NCBI GenBank assembly: GCA_028293225.1
Contig: JAQGPE010000817.1
Coordinates: 1 to 10,547 of the forward strand
Length of the DNA stretch: 10,547 nucleotides
Reading direction: 5' to 3'
Source: Akkermansiaceae bacterium
GTDB taxonomy: Bacteria > Verrucomicrobiota > Verrucomicrobiia > Verrucomicrobiales > Akkermansiaceae
This document shows positions 1 to 7,406 of this stretch, one piece after another (the first letter of the stretch is position 1; every line of letters begins with the position of its first letter). Under the pieces are notes generated by a model. The model searched no databases and was not told the origin of the DNA. It saw only the letters and a program-made list of their open reading frames with translations. The translations under genes were made by a program, and so were the position numbers.

Positions 1-309
1 GGCAAGAATGCAGGCATCGTCCGGAGTTTCATCACCGTGGAGTTGCACCAGGTCGATGAGGCCCTCTTCGAAAAGCCGCTGCGGCAGGTCCACTCCGGCA
101 TTCACGAACACCCCGACGCGCAGGATCTTGCCTGCCTGATCCTGCAGGAACCCGGCAGCGCGCGGAGCCAGGTAGCGCTTGGACTGCGGCCAGAAATTCA
201 CCCCCAGGGCGTCAACGCCCAGCAGCGCCAGGCGGGAGGCGTCGTAGTCGGTCGTCACGCCGCAGATTTTCAGCGACGGGAACGAAGGATCCAGGAAGCG
301 GGCGAGCAC
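1..309 (-). CDS. trpF: Phosphoribosylanthranilate isomerase, N-terminal part (cut by window edge)
   Basis: TrpF catalyses the Amadori rearrangement of N-(5-phosphoribosyl)anthranilate to CdRP in tryptophan biosynthesis, in the cytoplasm. Translating the minus strand from 309 to 1 gives 103 residues with the TrpF landmarks in order. KICGVT comes first, and its Cys is the usual catalytic cysteine. Next are [14 protein letters not shown] (the phosphate-binding/FxFxxxSxR region of the first barrel strands), VGVFVNA and DLVQLHGDE. The rest of the barrel, including the catalytic Asp, lies beyond base 1. No in-frame ATG exists upstream, so I place the start at GTG 309-307. A start a few codons inside is possible, and no ribosome binding site helps to decide. 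The gene is divergent from uvrA, and whether other trp genes follow on the left cannot be seen. The family call is confident; the start is not. Confidence 0.9.
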   Translation of the reverse strand, partial: MLARFLDPSFPSLKICGVTTDYDASRLALLGVDALGVNFWPQSKRYLAPRAAGFLQDQAGKILRVGVFVNAGVDLPQRLFEEGLIDLVQLHGDETPDDACILA

Positions 310-324
310 GAAGGGATCTTCGTA

Positions 325-341
325 GCAGGTAGCGGACCTGC
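325..341. repeat. Short inverted repeat in the trpF/uvrA divergent gap
   Basis: GCAGGT (325-330) and ACCTGC (336-341) are perfect complements around a 5-base centre. They lie in the 83-base gap between the two divergent gene starts. It could be an operator or a leader hairpin. Six-base arms can arise by chance, and I see no convincing -35/-10 pair in this gap. Confidence 0.25.
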
Positions 342-392
342 CAAGTGTCGAAACGGAGTTTCTCTTTGAAGCTTGGAACCGTGCGGTTGAGC

Positions 393-3269
393 ATGGAATC
401 TCCGGCTGTGGAGTTGATCCGGATTCGTGGTGCGCGACAGCACAACCTGAGGAACGTCGATGTCGATATCCCGCGGGGGAAGCTGGTGGTGGTGACCGGG
501 CCCAGCGGCTCGGGGAAATCGTCGCTGGCCTTTCACACGCTGTTTGCCGAGGGGCAGCGGCGTTTCGTGGAGTCGCTGTCGGCCTACGCCCGGCAGTTCC
601 TGGATCAGCTGGAAAAGCCGGATGTCGACTCGATCGAGGGGCTGAGCCCGGCGATCGCGATCGAACAGCGCAGCGGCGGGCTGAATCCGCGCTCCACGGT
701 CGCGACCGTCACGGAGATCTACGAGCACCTCCGCGTGCTGTGGGCCGCGGCCGGGGTGCCGCACGACCCGGAGACCGGTGAGCGCCTGGAGCGCATGACT
801 TCGGCGGACATCGTGATCGCGCTGGCGGAACAGCCGGAAGGCAGTCGCGTCATTTTGCTGGCTCCGGTGCCAAAGGAGGAGACCGCCGACCCGGAGCGCC
901 TGCTCGGCGACCTGCGGCGGCAGGGCTTCGTCCGGGTGCGGGTCAATGGCGAGATTCATGAGCTGGACGAGGTCGAGAAGATCTGGCCCGACCGGGCAGT
1001 GGCCATCGAAGTGGTGGTGGACCGCCTGGTGATCCGGGCGGGTGGCGATGCCCGTCTGGCCGACTCGGTGGAGACGGCGCTGCGAATTTGCGGCAGCGAG
1101 GCGCGGGCGCTGATCCAGCAGCCGGAGGAGGATGTTTCCCGCGAGATTTCCTTCCAGACCAGCTACCGGAACGCCCGCACCGGCTTCATGATCGGCGAGC
1201 TGTCGCCGCGGCACTTTTCCTTCAATTCCCATCTCGGCGCCTGCCCGGTTTGCGAAGGGCTGGGGACGGAGACCTTCTGCGATCCGGTGCTGCTGCTGGG
1301 CGATGACGACAAGCCCCTGGCGGCCGGCGGCATCAAGGGTTGGTGGAAGGACAAGTCGCAGCGCTCCAAAGCCTTCAGCAAGGAGGCCGAGGCCATCCTG
1401 CGCATGCACGGCATCCCGGAGGATGCGAAATTTTCCGTCCTGACCCCGGAGGCAAAAGCGCTGCTTTTCCAGGGTGGTGTCCTCGATACGGGCTGGAAGA
1501 TCGGCCTGGAGAAAAAAAAGCAGGTGAAGCGCTATGAGGGCCTGGCCGTGGAGGCGGAGCGCAAGCTGCGTGAAGCTCACTCCGAGGCGGTGCGGCGCCG
1601 GCTGGCCAAGGTGATGGCGGAGCGGCCGTGCCGGGTTTGCCACGGCAAGCGTCTGAAGTCCGAGGTCCTGGCAGTGAAGATCGCCGGGGCAGGGGAGCAG
1701 TGGCTCGGGATCCAGGACTTCTGCGGGCTGCCGGTCGATGACGCTCTTGCCTGGCTGGCGGGTCTGCAACTCCCGGCTGACCGGGCGGTGGTCTGCGGCC
1801 AGCTCGCCGATGAACTGAAACTGCGGCTGGGCTTTTTGAAGGAGGTCGGCCTGGGCTATCTCGGCCTGGAGCGTTCCAGCGGCACGCTGTCCGGCGGCGA
1901 GGCCCAGCGCATCCGCCTGGCGACCCAGCTCGGCAGCGGCCTGACCGGGGTGCTCTACGTGCTGGATGAGCCAAGCATCGGCCTGCATGCCCAGGACACC
2001 GGACGGCTGATCGCGGCTCTGAAGCGGTTGCGCGACCGCGGAAATACGGTAGTCGTCGTAGAACACGACGAGGAAATGATCCGCGCGGCCGACTGGATGA
2101 TCGAGCTCGGACCCGGCGCGGGCCGGGAAGGGGGGCTGCTGTTAGGCAGCGCAACGCCCGCGGATTTCCCGGCCGATTCTCCGACCGCCCGCTGGCTGGC
2201 CACCATCCCGGCGCCCCGCGGCATCCGGGAAGGCCTGGCGCTGGATGCCGGTGAGCTGTGGATTCGCGGCGCCCGTGAGCACAATCTCCAGAACTTTGAC
2301 GTGCGCATTCCGCTCGGCGGGATCGTCTGCATCTGCGGACCCAGCGGCAGCGGCAAGTCGACGCTGGCCGACGACATCCTGCTGCGGGCCCTGAAAAGGC
2401 ATTTCAATGGCAGCGGCGAGCGTCCCGGGCTGCACGACAGCGTCGAAGGCATGCAGCAGCTCGGCAAGGTGGTGGCGGTGGACCAGTCTCCGATCGGCCG
2501 CAGTCCGCGATCGAACCCGGCTACTTTCACCGGGATGTTCGACCTGATCCGGGATCTCTATGCGAAGCTGCCGATGTCGCGCCAGCGCGGCTACGGCGCG
2601 GGGCGCTTCAGCTTCAACACCCAGGGCGGTCGTTGTGAGAAATGCGAAGGCGCGGGGGGCCTGCGGATCGAAATGCATTTTCTGCCGGACGCCTGGATTC
2701 CTTGCGTGGCCTGCGGCGGCAAGCGCTTCAACCGCGAGACACTCGAAGTTACCTTCAAGGGGCTCAGCGTCGCCGACGCCCTGGACCTTACCGTGGCGGA
2801 TGCTTTGGGAGCGTTCGGTGCGGTGACAAAGATCCGGCGCATGCTCGACACCCTGCTGGAGTTGGGCCTCGGCTACGTCAAGCTGGGCCAGGCGGCGAAC
2901 ACTCTGTCCGGGGGCGAGGCCCAGCGCCTCAAGCTCGCGCTGGAACTCTCGAAACCGGCGGCGCCTCACACGCTTTATTTCTTCGACGAGCCAACCACCG
3001 GCCTGCATTTCGGCGATGTCGCGCGGCTGATGTCGGCCTTCTACCGCCTGCGCGACGCCGGCCACAGCATTCTGGTGGTGGAGCACCATCTGGATGTGGT
3101 CGCCGGGGCCGATCACGTGATCGATCTGGGACCCGGTGGAGGAAAAGAGGGCGGGCGGCTCGTGGCCGAAGGAACACCAGAGCACATTACGACGTTGAAG
3201 GATTCCCCAACGGGCCGGGCGCTGGCGGTGCGGCTCGGAAGGGAGATGAAAGGGAAAAAGCGTCCTTAG
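393..3269 (+). CDS. uvrA: Excinuclease ABC subunit A (UvrA), complete
   Basis: UvrA is the damage-sensing ATPase that loads UvrB on DNA in nucleotide excision repair. From ATG 393 the protein has 958 residues (E. coli 940). NBD I has Walker [10 protein letters not shown] (36-44), signature LSGGEAQR (499-506) and Walker [11 protein letters not shown] (from 523). NBD II has GPSGSGKST (649-657), LSGGEAQR (838-845) and [10 protein letters not shown] (from 863). The UvrB-binding insert follows YEHLRVLW (about 120-240), so this is not the UvrB-independent short class. Cys pairs 284/287 with 413/416, and 748/751 with 771/774, match two family zinc sites. The two pairs expected near 124-129 (HDPETG) and 257-264 (SYRNARTG) have no cysteine. 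The reading frame extends upstream to GTG 345, but homology begins just after Met 393 ([13 protein letters not shown]). Neither start has a clear ribosome binding site. It could be the main UvrA or a paralogue; the window cannot tell. Confidence 0.95.
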   Translation: MESPAVELIRIRGARQHNLRNVDVDIPRGKLVVVTGPSGSGKSSLAFHTLFAEGQRRFVESLSAYARQFLDQLEKPDVDSIEGLSPAIAIEQRSGGLNPRSTVATVTEIYEHLRVLWAAAGVPHDPETGERLERMTSADIVIALAEQPEGSRVILLAPVPKEETADPERLLGDLRRQGFVRVRVNGEIHELDEVEKIWPDRAVAIEVVVDRLVIRAGGDARLADSVETALRICGSEARALIQQPEEDVSREISFQTSYRNARTGFMIGELSPRHFSFNSHLGACPVCEGLGTETFCDPVLLLGDDDKPLAAGGIKGWWKDKSQRSKAFSKEAEAILRMHGIPEDAKFSVLTPEAKALLFQGGVLDTGWKIGLEKKKQVKRYEGLAVEAERKLREAHSEAVRRRLAKVMAERPCRVCHGKRLKSEVLAVKIAGAGEQWLGIQDFCGLPVDDALAWLAGLQLPADRAVVCGQLADELKLRLGFLKEVGLGYLGLERSSGTLSGGEAQRIRLATQLGSGLTGVLYVLDEPSIGLHAQDTGRLIAALKRLRDRGNTVVVVEHDEEMIRAADWMIELGPGAGREGGLLLGSATPADFPADSPTARWLATIPAPRGIREGLALDAGELWIRGAREHNLQNFDVRIPLGGIVCICGPSGSGKSTLADDILLRALKRHFNGSGERPGLHDSVEGMQQLGKVVAVDQSPIGRSPRSNPATFTGMFDLIRDLYAKLPMSRQRGYGAGRFSFNTQGGRCEKCEGAGGLRIEMHFLPDAWIPCVACGGKRFNRETLEVTFKGLSVADALDLTVADALGAFGAVTKIRRMLDTLLELGLGYVKLGQAANTLSGGEAQRLKLALELSKPAAPHTLYFFDEPTTGLHFGDVARLMSAFYRLRDAGHSILVVEHHLDVVAGADHVIDLGPGGGKEGGRLVAEGTPEHITTLKDSPTGRALAVRLGREMKGKKRP

Positions 3270-3284
3270 GGAGGCTTCTCTCCC
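3269..3284 (+). terminator. Possible weak hairpin at the uvrA stop
   Basis: GGGAG (3269-3273) and CTCCC (3280-3284) can pair around a 6-base loop directly at the uvrA stop codon. No T-run follows, so termination here is only a possibility. Confidence 0.2.
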
Positions 3285-3325
3285 GGCGAATCCGTCCAAT
3301 GGTCTCCGGTGAGATTTCGGATCTG

Positions 3326-3354
3326 TTGAGGGTCAAACGCTACCTCTGTTTAAA
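3326..3354 (+). promoter_or_regulatory. Candidate sigma70-type promoter for the 94-residue protein gene
   Basis: TTGAGG (3326-3331) and TTTAAA (3349-3354) are separated by exactly 17 bases. Each has four of six consensus positions. Transcription would start near 3361 and leave a leader of about 75 bases before the ATG at 3436. The leader contains a perfect 10-base palindrome, AATCCGGATT (3400-3409), and a small inverted repeat TTGCA/TGCAA (3371-3375, 3383-3387). The placement suggests the small gene is transcribed separately from uvrA. Confidence 0.4.
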
Positions 3355-3421
3355 GCGGCACGCGGGTAAATTGCAGTTGTTTTGCAACATTTACTCCCCA
3401 ATCCGGATTAATGAGGCTAGC

Positions 3422-3426
3422 AGGAG
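3422..3426 (+). promoter_or_regulatory. Ribosome binding site of the 94-residue protein gene
   Basis: AGGAG lies 9 bases before ATG 3436 and fixes that start. It is the only well-formed Shine-Dalgarno sequence at a gene start in the window, which also supports the small frame being a real gene. Confidence 0.65.
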
Positions 3427-3435
3427 CGAAGAAAG

Positions 3436-3720
3436 ATGGTAGACTCCCCCCAATACGAATTGATAAATCAAGAAACAGGCTACCAGACAAAAATGGCGCA
3501 AGTAGTTGTGGAGGCGATCGTTAGGCGTTTTGAGATTCTTCCTGATGATCGGGTGGAAATCACCGATGTGGCGATCGCACCATCGGTTCCGCGCATCTCT
3601 TTCTGGTGCCGCTTCGAAATTGTTCGCAACGGCGCGATCACTCATACCGGGGCGCTGTTGGCCTGGTTCCTGGGCGAAGATTTGCCGCCGGTGCTGCAGT
3701 TTTTTCAGCAGTCCGTCTGA
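3436..3720 (+). CDS. Small conserved-looking hypothetical protein, 94 aa
   Basis: I do not recognise the family. The product is 94 residues, without signal peptide or clear membrane segment, and is probably cytoplasmic. What can be seen: a hydrophilic N-terminus (about 1-20), a likely helix AQVVVEAIVRRFEI (21-34), and a strand-rich middle (VEITDVAIA, RISFWCRFEIV, THTGALLAWF). The C-terminus is acidic then hydrophobic (GEDLPPVLQFFQQSV). The pattern suggests a compact alpha/beta fold. One Cys at residue 58 is not in a motif. Support for a real gene is a good AGGAG at 9 bases, a plausible promoter upstream, codon use like its neighbours and a strong hairpin downstream. It lies 166 bases after uvrA, and a functional link to repair is not shown by the sequence. 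Confidence 0.75.
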   Translation: MVDSPQYELINQETGYQTKMAQVVVEAIVRRFEILPDDRVEITDVAIAPSVPRISFWCRFEIVRNGAITHTGALLAWFLGEDLPPVLQFFQQSV

Positions 3721-3778
3721 ACCGACCGTGTGCCGCAGTGGCAGGGGCTGATCTCTCCGGTAGAAGAGGGGTGGAGTG

Positions 3779-3808
3779 GCCCTCCCGAAACCGAGGTCCC
3801 GGGAGGGC
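3779..3808 (+). terminator. Strong hairpin after the 94-residue protein gene
   Basis: GCCCTCCCG (3779-3787) and CGGGAGGGC (3800-3808) form a perfect 9-pair GC-rich stem with a 12-base loop, 58 bases after the stop codon. Its place after a plus-strand gene fits a terminator. No T-run follows (the next bases are ATAGGCTG), so it may act as an RNA end-protecting stem or a factor-dependent stop instead. Confidence 0.5.
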
Positions 3809-3937
3809 ATAGGCTGTTACACACAGTTACACCCGCCGGGAGTCGCTTCAATGTCCCGAGAAGCGGCCATCCGGCGCCGGAATCTAATTGGAATTATTTT
3901 TGAACGCCAAGCAGATTTGATTGTCTCGGTTACTTCA

Positions 3938-3980
3938 CTAACAGTGATCTGAATTAAAATGCAGATCATCAGTCAGTTAG
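3938..3980. repeat. Long interrupted inverted repeat with AT-rich loop
   Basis: TGATCTG (3945-3951) and CAGATCA (3962-3968) pair perfectly around the 10-base loop AATTAAAATG. Outside them CTAACAG (3938-3944) pairs with CAGTTAG (3974-3980) at six of seven positions, after a 5-base bulge on the right arm. In total 13 of 14 pairs form. As RNA this is a stable bulged stem-loop; as DNA it could be a binding site. Confidence 0.5.
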
Positions 3981-4046
3981 AAAGATGGGGCAATTCGCCC
4001 GATGGGCTGGCCGGCTCCAGACGGCGGAAGGCTGTGCCTGCAAATA

Positions 4047-4081
4047 CGACAGCCCCCGAGGTAATACCTCGGGGGCCGTCG
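4047..4081. repeat. Very strong GC-rich hairpin
   Basis: GCCCCCGAGGT (4052-4062) and ACCTCGGGGGC (4066-4076) form 11 perfect pairs around the 3-base loop AAT. After one A/C mismatch, CGAC (4047-4050) and GTCG (4078-4081) extend the stem by four more pairs. It lies between convergent genes, so it may stop transcription from either side, although neither side shows a T-run. GGCTGT (4030-4035) can also pair with ACAGCC (4049-4054), which would compete with the base of this hairpin. Confidence 0.6.
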
Positions 4082-4140
4082 ATTTCGCCATCGGAAACGA
4101 GAGTATCCCCCCGGATCTCAAATTCCCTCAGGCATTTAGA

Positions 4141-4178
4141 TCGAACGCCCGTTTTCCCCCCGGATACGCGGCGTTCGA
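4141..4178. repeat. 9-bp inverted repeat with 20-base centre
   Basis: TCGAACGCC (4141-4149) and GGCGTTCGA (4170-4178) are perfect complements. The 20-base centre holds the second copy of TCCCCCCGGAT. The function is unknown; a hairpin or a protein site is possible. Confidence 0.4.
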
Positions 4179-4234
4179 ATAGCCTGTATGACACCCGGAT
4201 TTGCCCTTTATAGCAAGGAAATCCTTAAATTCAC

Positions 4235-4252
4235 GCGATCACGGGGGATCGC
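4235..4252 (-). terminator. Possible hairpin at the end of the minus-strand operon
   Basis: GCGATC (4235-4240) and GATCGC (4247-4252) pair around a 6-base loop. The hairpin lies 18 bases beyond the oxygenase stop codon at 4271-4273. On the minus strand it is followed by GTGAATTTAAGG, which has only a short T tract, so it is a weak terminator candidate. Confidence 0.3.
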
Positions 4253-4270
4253 AGGGCACGTGGCTGACTC

Positions 4271-4873
4271 TCAACGGGTAAGGAACCAGCCGGTGATGCT
4301 CATCCGGTTTTTTGCGGCGGGCAGCACCTCATGCCAATGATCGCCAGCCAGAAAAACCACCAAGGTACCCATGTGCGGCTCGATGATTTCAGAGGGACCA
4401 TCCTGCTGGCCCTGCGTGGTCCAGAGCTTCAACTCCCCCCCATCGCCCGGCAGCCAGTGCTCATTGAGATAGAGGATGACCGTAAGAAGCCGCTCCTGAG
4501 TATTCTGGTGCCGGTCCAGGTGAGCCTTATAGAAAGCCCCCTCGGGGTAGATGGCAAAATGGCCTTCGAAGTCGAACAGGCCGAGATAGAACCGCTCGTT
4601 GAGGGCCAGGCGGAGCTGCTCCAGCTTCTCCAGGTAAATTTTCTGGAAAGGAGCCGCGTCCGCCGCGGCGTCGAGCCACAGCACGTGGTCGCGACGAATG
4701 TCTTCGCGGATGGCGAGACCCGCACCCTTGCCAACGCCGGCGCGGTGGAATTCCCCGCCTCTCCAGGCCGTGCGGCATTCCCCGGCGAGGGCGGGGCCTT
4801 CTTCGCGGGAGAGAAAGTTCGGGAGGATCGACCAGCCCTGTCGGTCGATGTCGGATAACAGGGCTGGGATCAC
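4271..4873 (-). CDS. 2-oxoglutarate/Fe(II)-dependent oxygenase, SM-20/prolyl-hydroxylase type
   Basis: This is a cupin-fold dioxygenase that would couple 2-oxoglutarate decarboxylation to hydroxylation of an unknown substrate in the cytoplasm. Counting from GTG 4873 (200 residues), the iron ligands are visible as HLD (His118, Asp120) and HEVLP (His181). Arg190 in RMSITGWF is the expected 2-oxoglutarate-binding arginine. GDGGELKLW (143-151) and MGTLVVFLAGDHWHEV (168-183) are typical barrel strands of the P4Hc family. The frame is open further upstream but would enter secDF, and homology-like sequence begins at PALLSDIDRQGWSILPNFL, so GTG is preferred; no ribosome binding site confirms it. It follows secDF by 32 bases and is likely the last gene of that operon. 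Relatives modify proline in ribosomal proteins or EF-Tu, but the substrate here is not known. Confidence 0.88.
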   Translation of the reverse strand: MIPALLSDIDRQGWSILPNFLSREEGPALAGECRTAWRGGEFHRAGVGKGAGLAIREDIRRDHVLWLDAAADAAPFQKIYLEKLEQLRLALNERFYLGLFDFEGHFAIYPEGAFYKAHLDRHQNTQERLLTVILYLNEHWLPGDGGELKLWTTQGQQDGPSEIIEPHMGTLVVFLAGDHWHEVLPAAKNRMSITGWFLTR

Positions 4874-4905
4874 AGACGAATGGTAAGGTCGGGAAGCCGG
4901 AGGGA

Positions 4906-7371
4906 TCAGCCCTTGGCAGGGTGGATCACCTCGACTTCGACCGGCTTGCGCACCTCGTTCTCCAAGCCGCCCTTGCGGTTGCTCCACCAGAGCACCACCG
5001 GAGTGGCGACGAAGACCGAGGAGTAAGTGCCGATGAGGAGACCAGCCAGAATCATCAGCGAGAAGTCCTCCAGGGCAGGACCGCCGTAGATCGACAGGAT
5101 GGTCACGGTCACCACGGTGCTCGCCGCGGTCAGAATGGTGCGGGAGAGCGTGGCGTTCACGGCCTCGTTCATGAGGTCCTTGGTATTGCCGCCCGCGCCG
5201 TTGCGGAGGGACTCACGAATACGGTCGAAGATGACGATGGTGTCGTTCACCGAGAAACCGGCGACCGTCAGAATAGCGCCGACATGGATCGTGGACAGTT
5301 CCTTGCCCAACAGCACCACCACACCGATCGAAAGGATCACGTCGTGGGCCAGGGCGACCAGGGCGCCGAGGGAGAAGGAGAACTCGAAACGGAAGGCGAC
5401 GTAGGCGATGATGCCGGCCAGGCCGAGGACCAGCGCCACGCAGGAATCCAGCAGGTATTCCGTGCCCATGGTCGCTGACACGGAGCTTTCACTGAGCGGA
5501 TAGACGAAGGCCGTGCCGTTTTCCTTGCCGTCCTTGTCCAGGCTCGGCTTGGTCTGCCGGAGAAGCTCGAAGGATTTCTTCAACTGCTCCTTGATCTGCT
5601 CGACGTCAGCGTTGGCGCAGCGGATCGAAATCGAATTGCCTGCCGCCGCGGACTTTTCTTCCTGAATGGAAGGGATTTTCTCCGTGTGAATCGCCTTCAG
5701 GGCGTTCTCGATGTCCGCAGGCTCAAGCTTCTGGTCGCCGAGCTGGAGGGTGATGATCGAACCGCCGGTGAAGTCGACGCCGAGCGCCTTGTCCTTGCGG
5801 ATGAACATGCCCGCGCCGGCGGCGGCGAACATGATCAGCGAAATGATGGCGGCGGTCTTGCGCTTGCCGATGAAGTCGATGTTCGTGGCCTTGATCAGGT
5901 TCAGGAACGACAGCTTCTTGAGGATGTTCAGGTCGATGACCCAGCGGAACAGCACTCGGGTGACGAGGACCGCGGAGAACATCGAACCGACGATGCCGAT
6001 GACCAGGGTGATGGCGAAGCCCTGCACGGTGCCGGTGCCCTTCCAGAGCAGGATCACGGCCGTGATCAGCGACGTCATGTTGGAGTCGAGAATCGCGGAG
6101 AAGGCCTTGTCGTAGGCGATGGAGATGGCGTTCTTGAGGGTCTTGCCCGCCGCCATTTCCTCACGCAAGCGCTCATAGATGAGGACGTTCGCATCCACCG
6201 CCATGCCGATCGAGAGGATGATACCCGCGATGCCGGAGAGGGTGAAGGTGAAGCCGAACAGCGCCATGGCGCCGAAGATCATCAGGCCGTTGACGGCGAG
6301 GCCGACCAGCGCCACCAGACCGGCCGCGCGGTAGTAGATCAGAACGAACAGCGAAGTGATCGTCAGGCCGATGATACCGGCCCAAACGCCCTGCTTGACC
6401 ACGGCGGTGCCAAGGGTCGGGGTGATGGTGTTGGAGCTGTTGAACCGCAGCGGGTTTTCCAGCGGGTTCATCATCGCGTCGGAAAGGTCGCGAGCTTCCT
6501 GCAGCGACTCCTGGCCGGTGATCTGGAACTGATTGCCCAGCGGTACGGTATTGAGGACCGGAGCGGTCAGGATCTCGTTGTCGAGAAGGACGGCGATGCG
6601 GTCGCGCCTCGGAATCTTGTTCTTGGTGAGATTGGTCATCTTCTCACCGCCGATGCTGTTCAGGGTGATGGAGACGAGGTTTTCCGAACCCTGCTGTTCC
6701 GGGCGGGCGCTCAGCACATCCTTGCCGGTGAGGGCGACGCGATTGCTGAGCAGGATGTAGTCGGTGAATTCCTGGCCTTCACGTTTGTGGGACTCCTTGT
6801 AGGCGGTATAGCCCGGCATGGCTTCGTCGCCGTCGAAAACGCGCTTCGCCAGGGTGCGGCCGTCGGTGGAGGGAGTCTCCGGACCGGAGTAGACTTCCTT
6901 CAGCTCCAGCTTGGCCACCTGGCTGAGCGTGGCCTTGGTCTTGGCGGAATCTTCCGGCGACATGCCGGGCATCTGCAGGAGGATCTGGTTGGTGCCGCGC
7001 TGGGCGATCGTCATGTCGACGTTGCCGTGGGCGTTGACGCGCTTTTCGATCGTCTTGATCGCCTGGCCGATCTGCTCCTTGGTGAGCGGCTGCGGATTTC
7101 CAGCATCATCCTTCTTCGGATCGACAACCAGGGTGAAGGACGAGCCGCCGACCAGGTCGATGCCGCCCTTCAGAGCCTTGTCCGGAGGATAGACGGCGAA
7201 CCCGCAAAGCACGCACATGCCAACGATGAGCAGGGTGCCGATGTTTCTCTTCTGCCGCTCCAGGTCCGTGGCGAAATACCAGAAGAACAGGATCATCAAC
7301 AGAAAGCCCGCGACGAAGAGCGTCTTGGGACTCTGAACAAGCGTTGCCGTGATAAGGCAGGACTGGAGCAT
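4906..7371 (-). CDS. secDF: Fused protein-export membrane protein SecD-SecF
   Basis: SecDF uses the proton motive force to pull translocating proteins through SecYEG on the outer face of the inner membrane. The 821-residue product joins SecD and SecF in one chain. The SecD half has a membrane helix at 44-62 and then KGGIDLVGGSSFTL (68-81). Its periplasmic P1 domain includes IEKRVNAHG and LTAPVLNTV, and the six-helix core includes GMAVDANVLIYERLRE (389-404), whose Asp393 is the conserved proton-path residue. The SecF half has GVDFTGGS (531-538), a second periplasmic domain, and FSVNDTIVIFDRIRE (706-720) with Asp710. One additional hydrophobic segment, 15-33, precedes the usual first SecD helix. 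The start ATG 7371 is the first in frame after yajC, 35 bases away, and has no Shine-Dalgarno sequence. The order tgt-yajC-secDF is classical. Confidence 0.96.
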   Translation of the reverse strand: MLQSCLITATLVQSPKTLFVAGFLLMILFFWYFATDLERQKRNIGTLLIVGMCVLCGFAVYPPDKALKGGIDLVGGSSFTLVVDPKKDDAGNPQPLTKEQIGQAIKTIEKRVNAHGNVDMTIAQRGTNQILLQMPGMSPEDSAKTKATLSQVAKLELKEVYSGPETPSTDGRTLAKRVFDGDEAMPGYTAYKESHKREGQEFTDYILLSNRVALTGKDVLSARPEQQGSENLVSITLNSIGGEKMTNLTKNKIPRRDRIAVLLDNEILTAPVLNTVPLGNQFQITGQESLQEARDLSDAMMNPLENPLRFNSSNTITPTLGTAVVKQGVWAGIIGLTITSLFVLIYYRAAGLVALVGLAVNGLMIFGAMALFGFTFTLSGIAGIILSIGMAVDANVLIYERLREEMAAGKTLKNAISIAYDKAFSAILDSNMTSLITAVILLWKGTGTVQGFAITLVIGIVGSMFSAVLVTRVLFRWVIDLNILKKLSFLNLIKATNIDFIGKRKTAAIISLIMFAAAGAGMFIRKDKALGVDFTGGSIITLQLGDQKLEPADIENALKAIHTEKIPSIQEEKSAAAGNSISIRCANADVEQIKEQLKKSFELLRQTKPSLDKDGKENGTAFVYPLSESSVSATMGTEYLLDSCVALVLGLAGIIAYVAFRFEFSFSLGALVALAHDVILSIGVVVLLGKELSTIHVGAILTVAGFSVNDTIVIFDRIRESLRNGAGGNTKDLMNEAVNATLSRTILTAASTVVTVTILSIYGGPALEDFSLMILAGLLIGTYSSVFVATPVVLWWSNRKGGLENEVRKPVEVEVIHPAKG

Positions 7372-7406
7372 GGCAGGGAAGGGGATAGGTGCTGGTCAGC
7401 AGGGCG

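Larger units (their letters stand above)
3809..4270. other. Non-coding stretch rich in inverted repeats between convergent genes
   Basis: No convincing gene was found: the short frames here have no recognisable protein pattern and poor start signals. The left part (about 3885-3960) is AT-rich compared with the coding regions. The stretch holds at least four inverted repeats, listed separately. It also has a direct repeat GTTACAC at 3816-3822 and 3826-3832 (10-base period) and a direct repeat TCCCCCCGGAT at 4106-4116 and 4155-4165. It could be a structured RNA gene, a double-sided terminator region or the remains of a lost gene. Confidence 0.5.

Noticed and set aside
212..445. Minus-strand frame of 77 residues crossing the trpF start
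   Set aside because: It is out of frame with TrpF, which is recognisable in another frame, and it overlaps the uvrA start. A trpF frameshift was considered, but the upstream residues of this frame do not resemble a TrpF N-terminus.
270..2066. Long open frame of 598 residues on the minus strand, antisense to uvrA
   Set aside because: It is a shadow frame caused by high GC and codon bias in uvrA. The translation is low-complexity in character (many R, Q, H, L) with no domain pattern, while the plus strand encodes an unmistakable UvrA. The same applies to the 385-residue frame at 2142-3299.
4047..4081. The strong hairpin as a simple intrinsic terminator
   Set aside because: No T-run follows on either strand, and it is over 180 bases from either neighbouring gene end, so I list it as a hairpin of unknown role.
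3984..4116. c-di-GMP (GEMM) riboswitch or hammerhead ribozyme
   Set aside because: Some G/C blocks and a GAAAC look suggestive, but the conserved core bases of these classes are absent.
3959..4213. Small frames of 65-84 residues in the intergenic stretch (both strands)
   Set aside because: They cross the inverted repeats, have no ribosome binding site of quality and no protein pattern. The local structure is better explained as non-coding.
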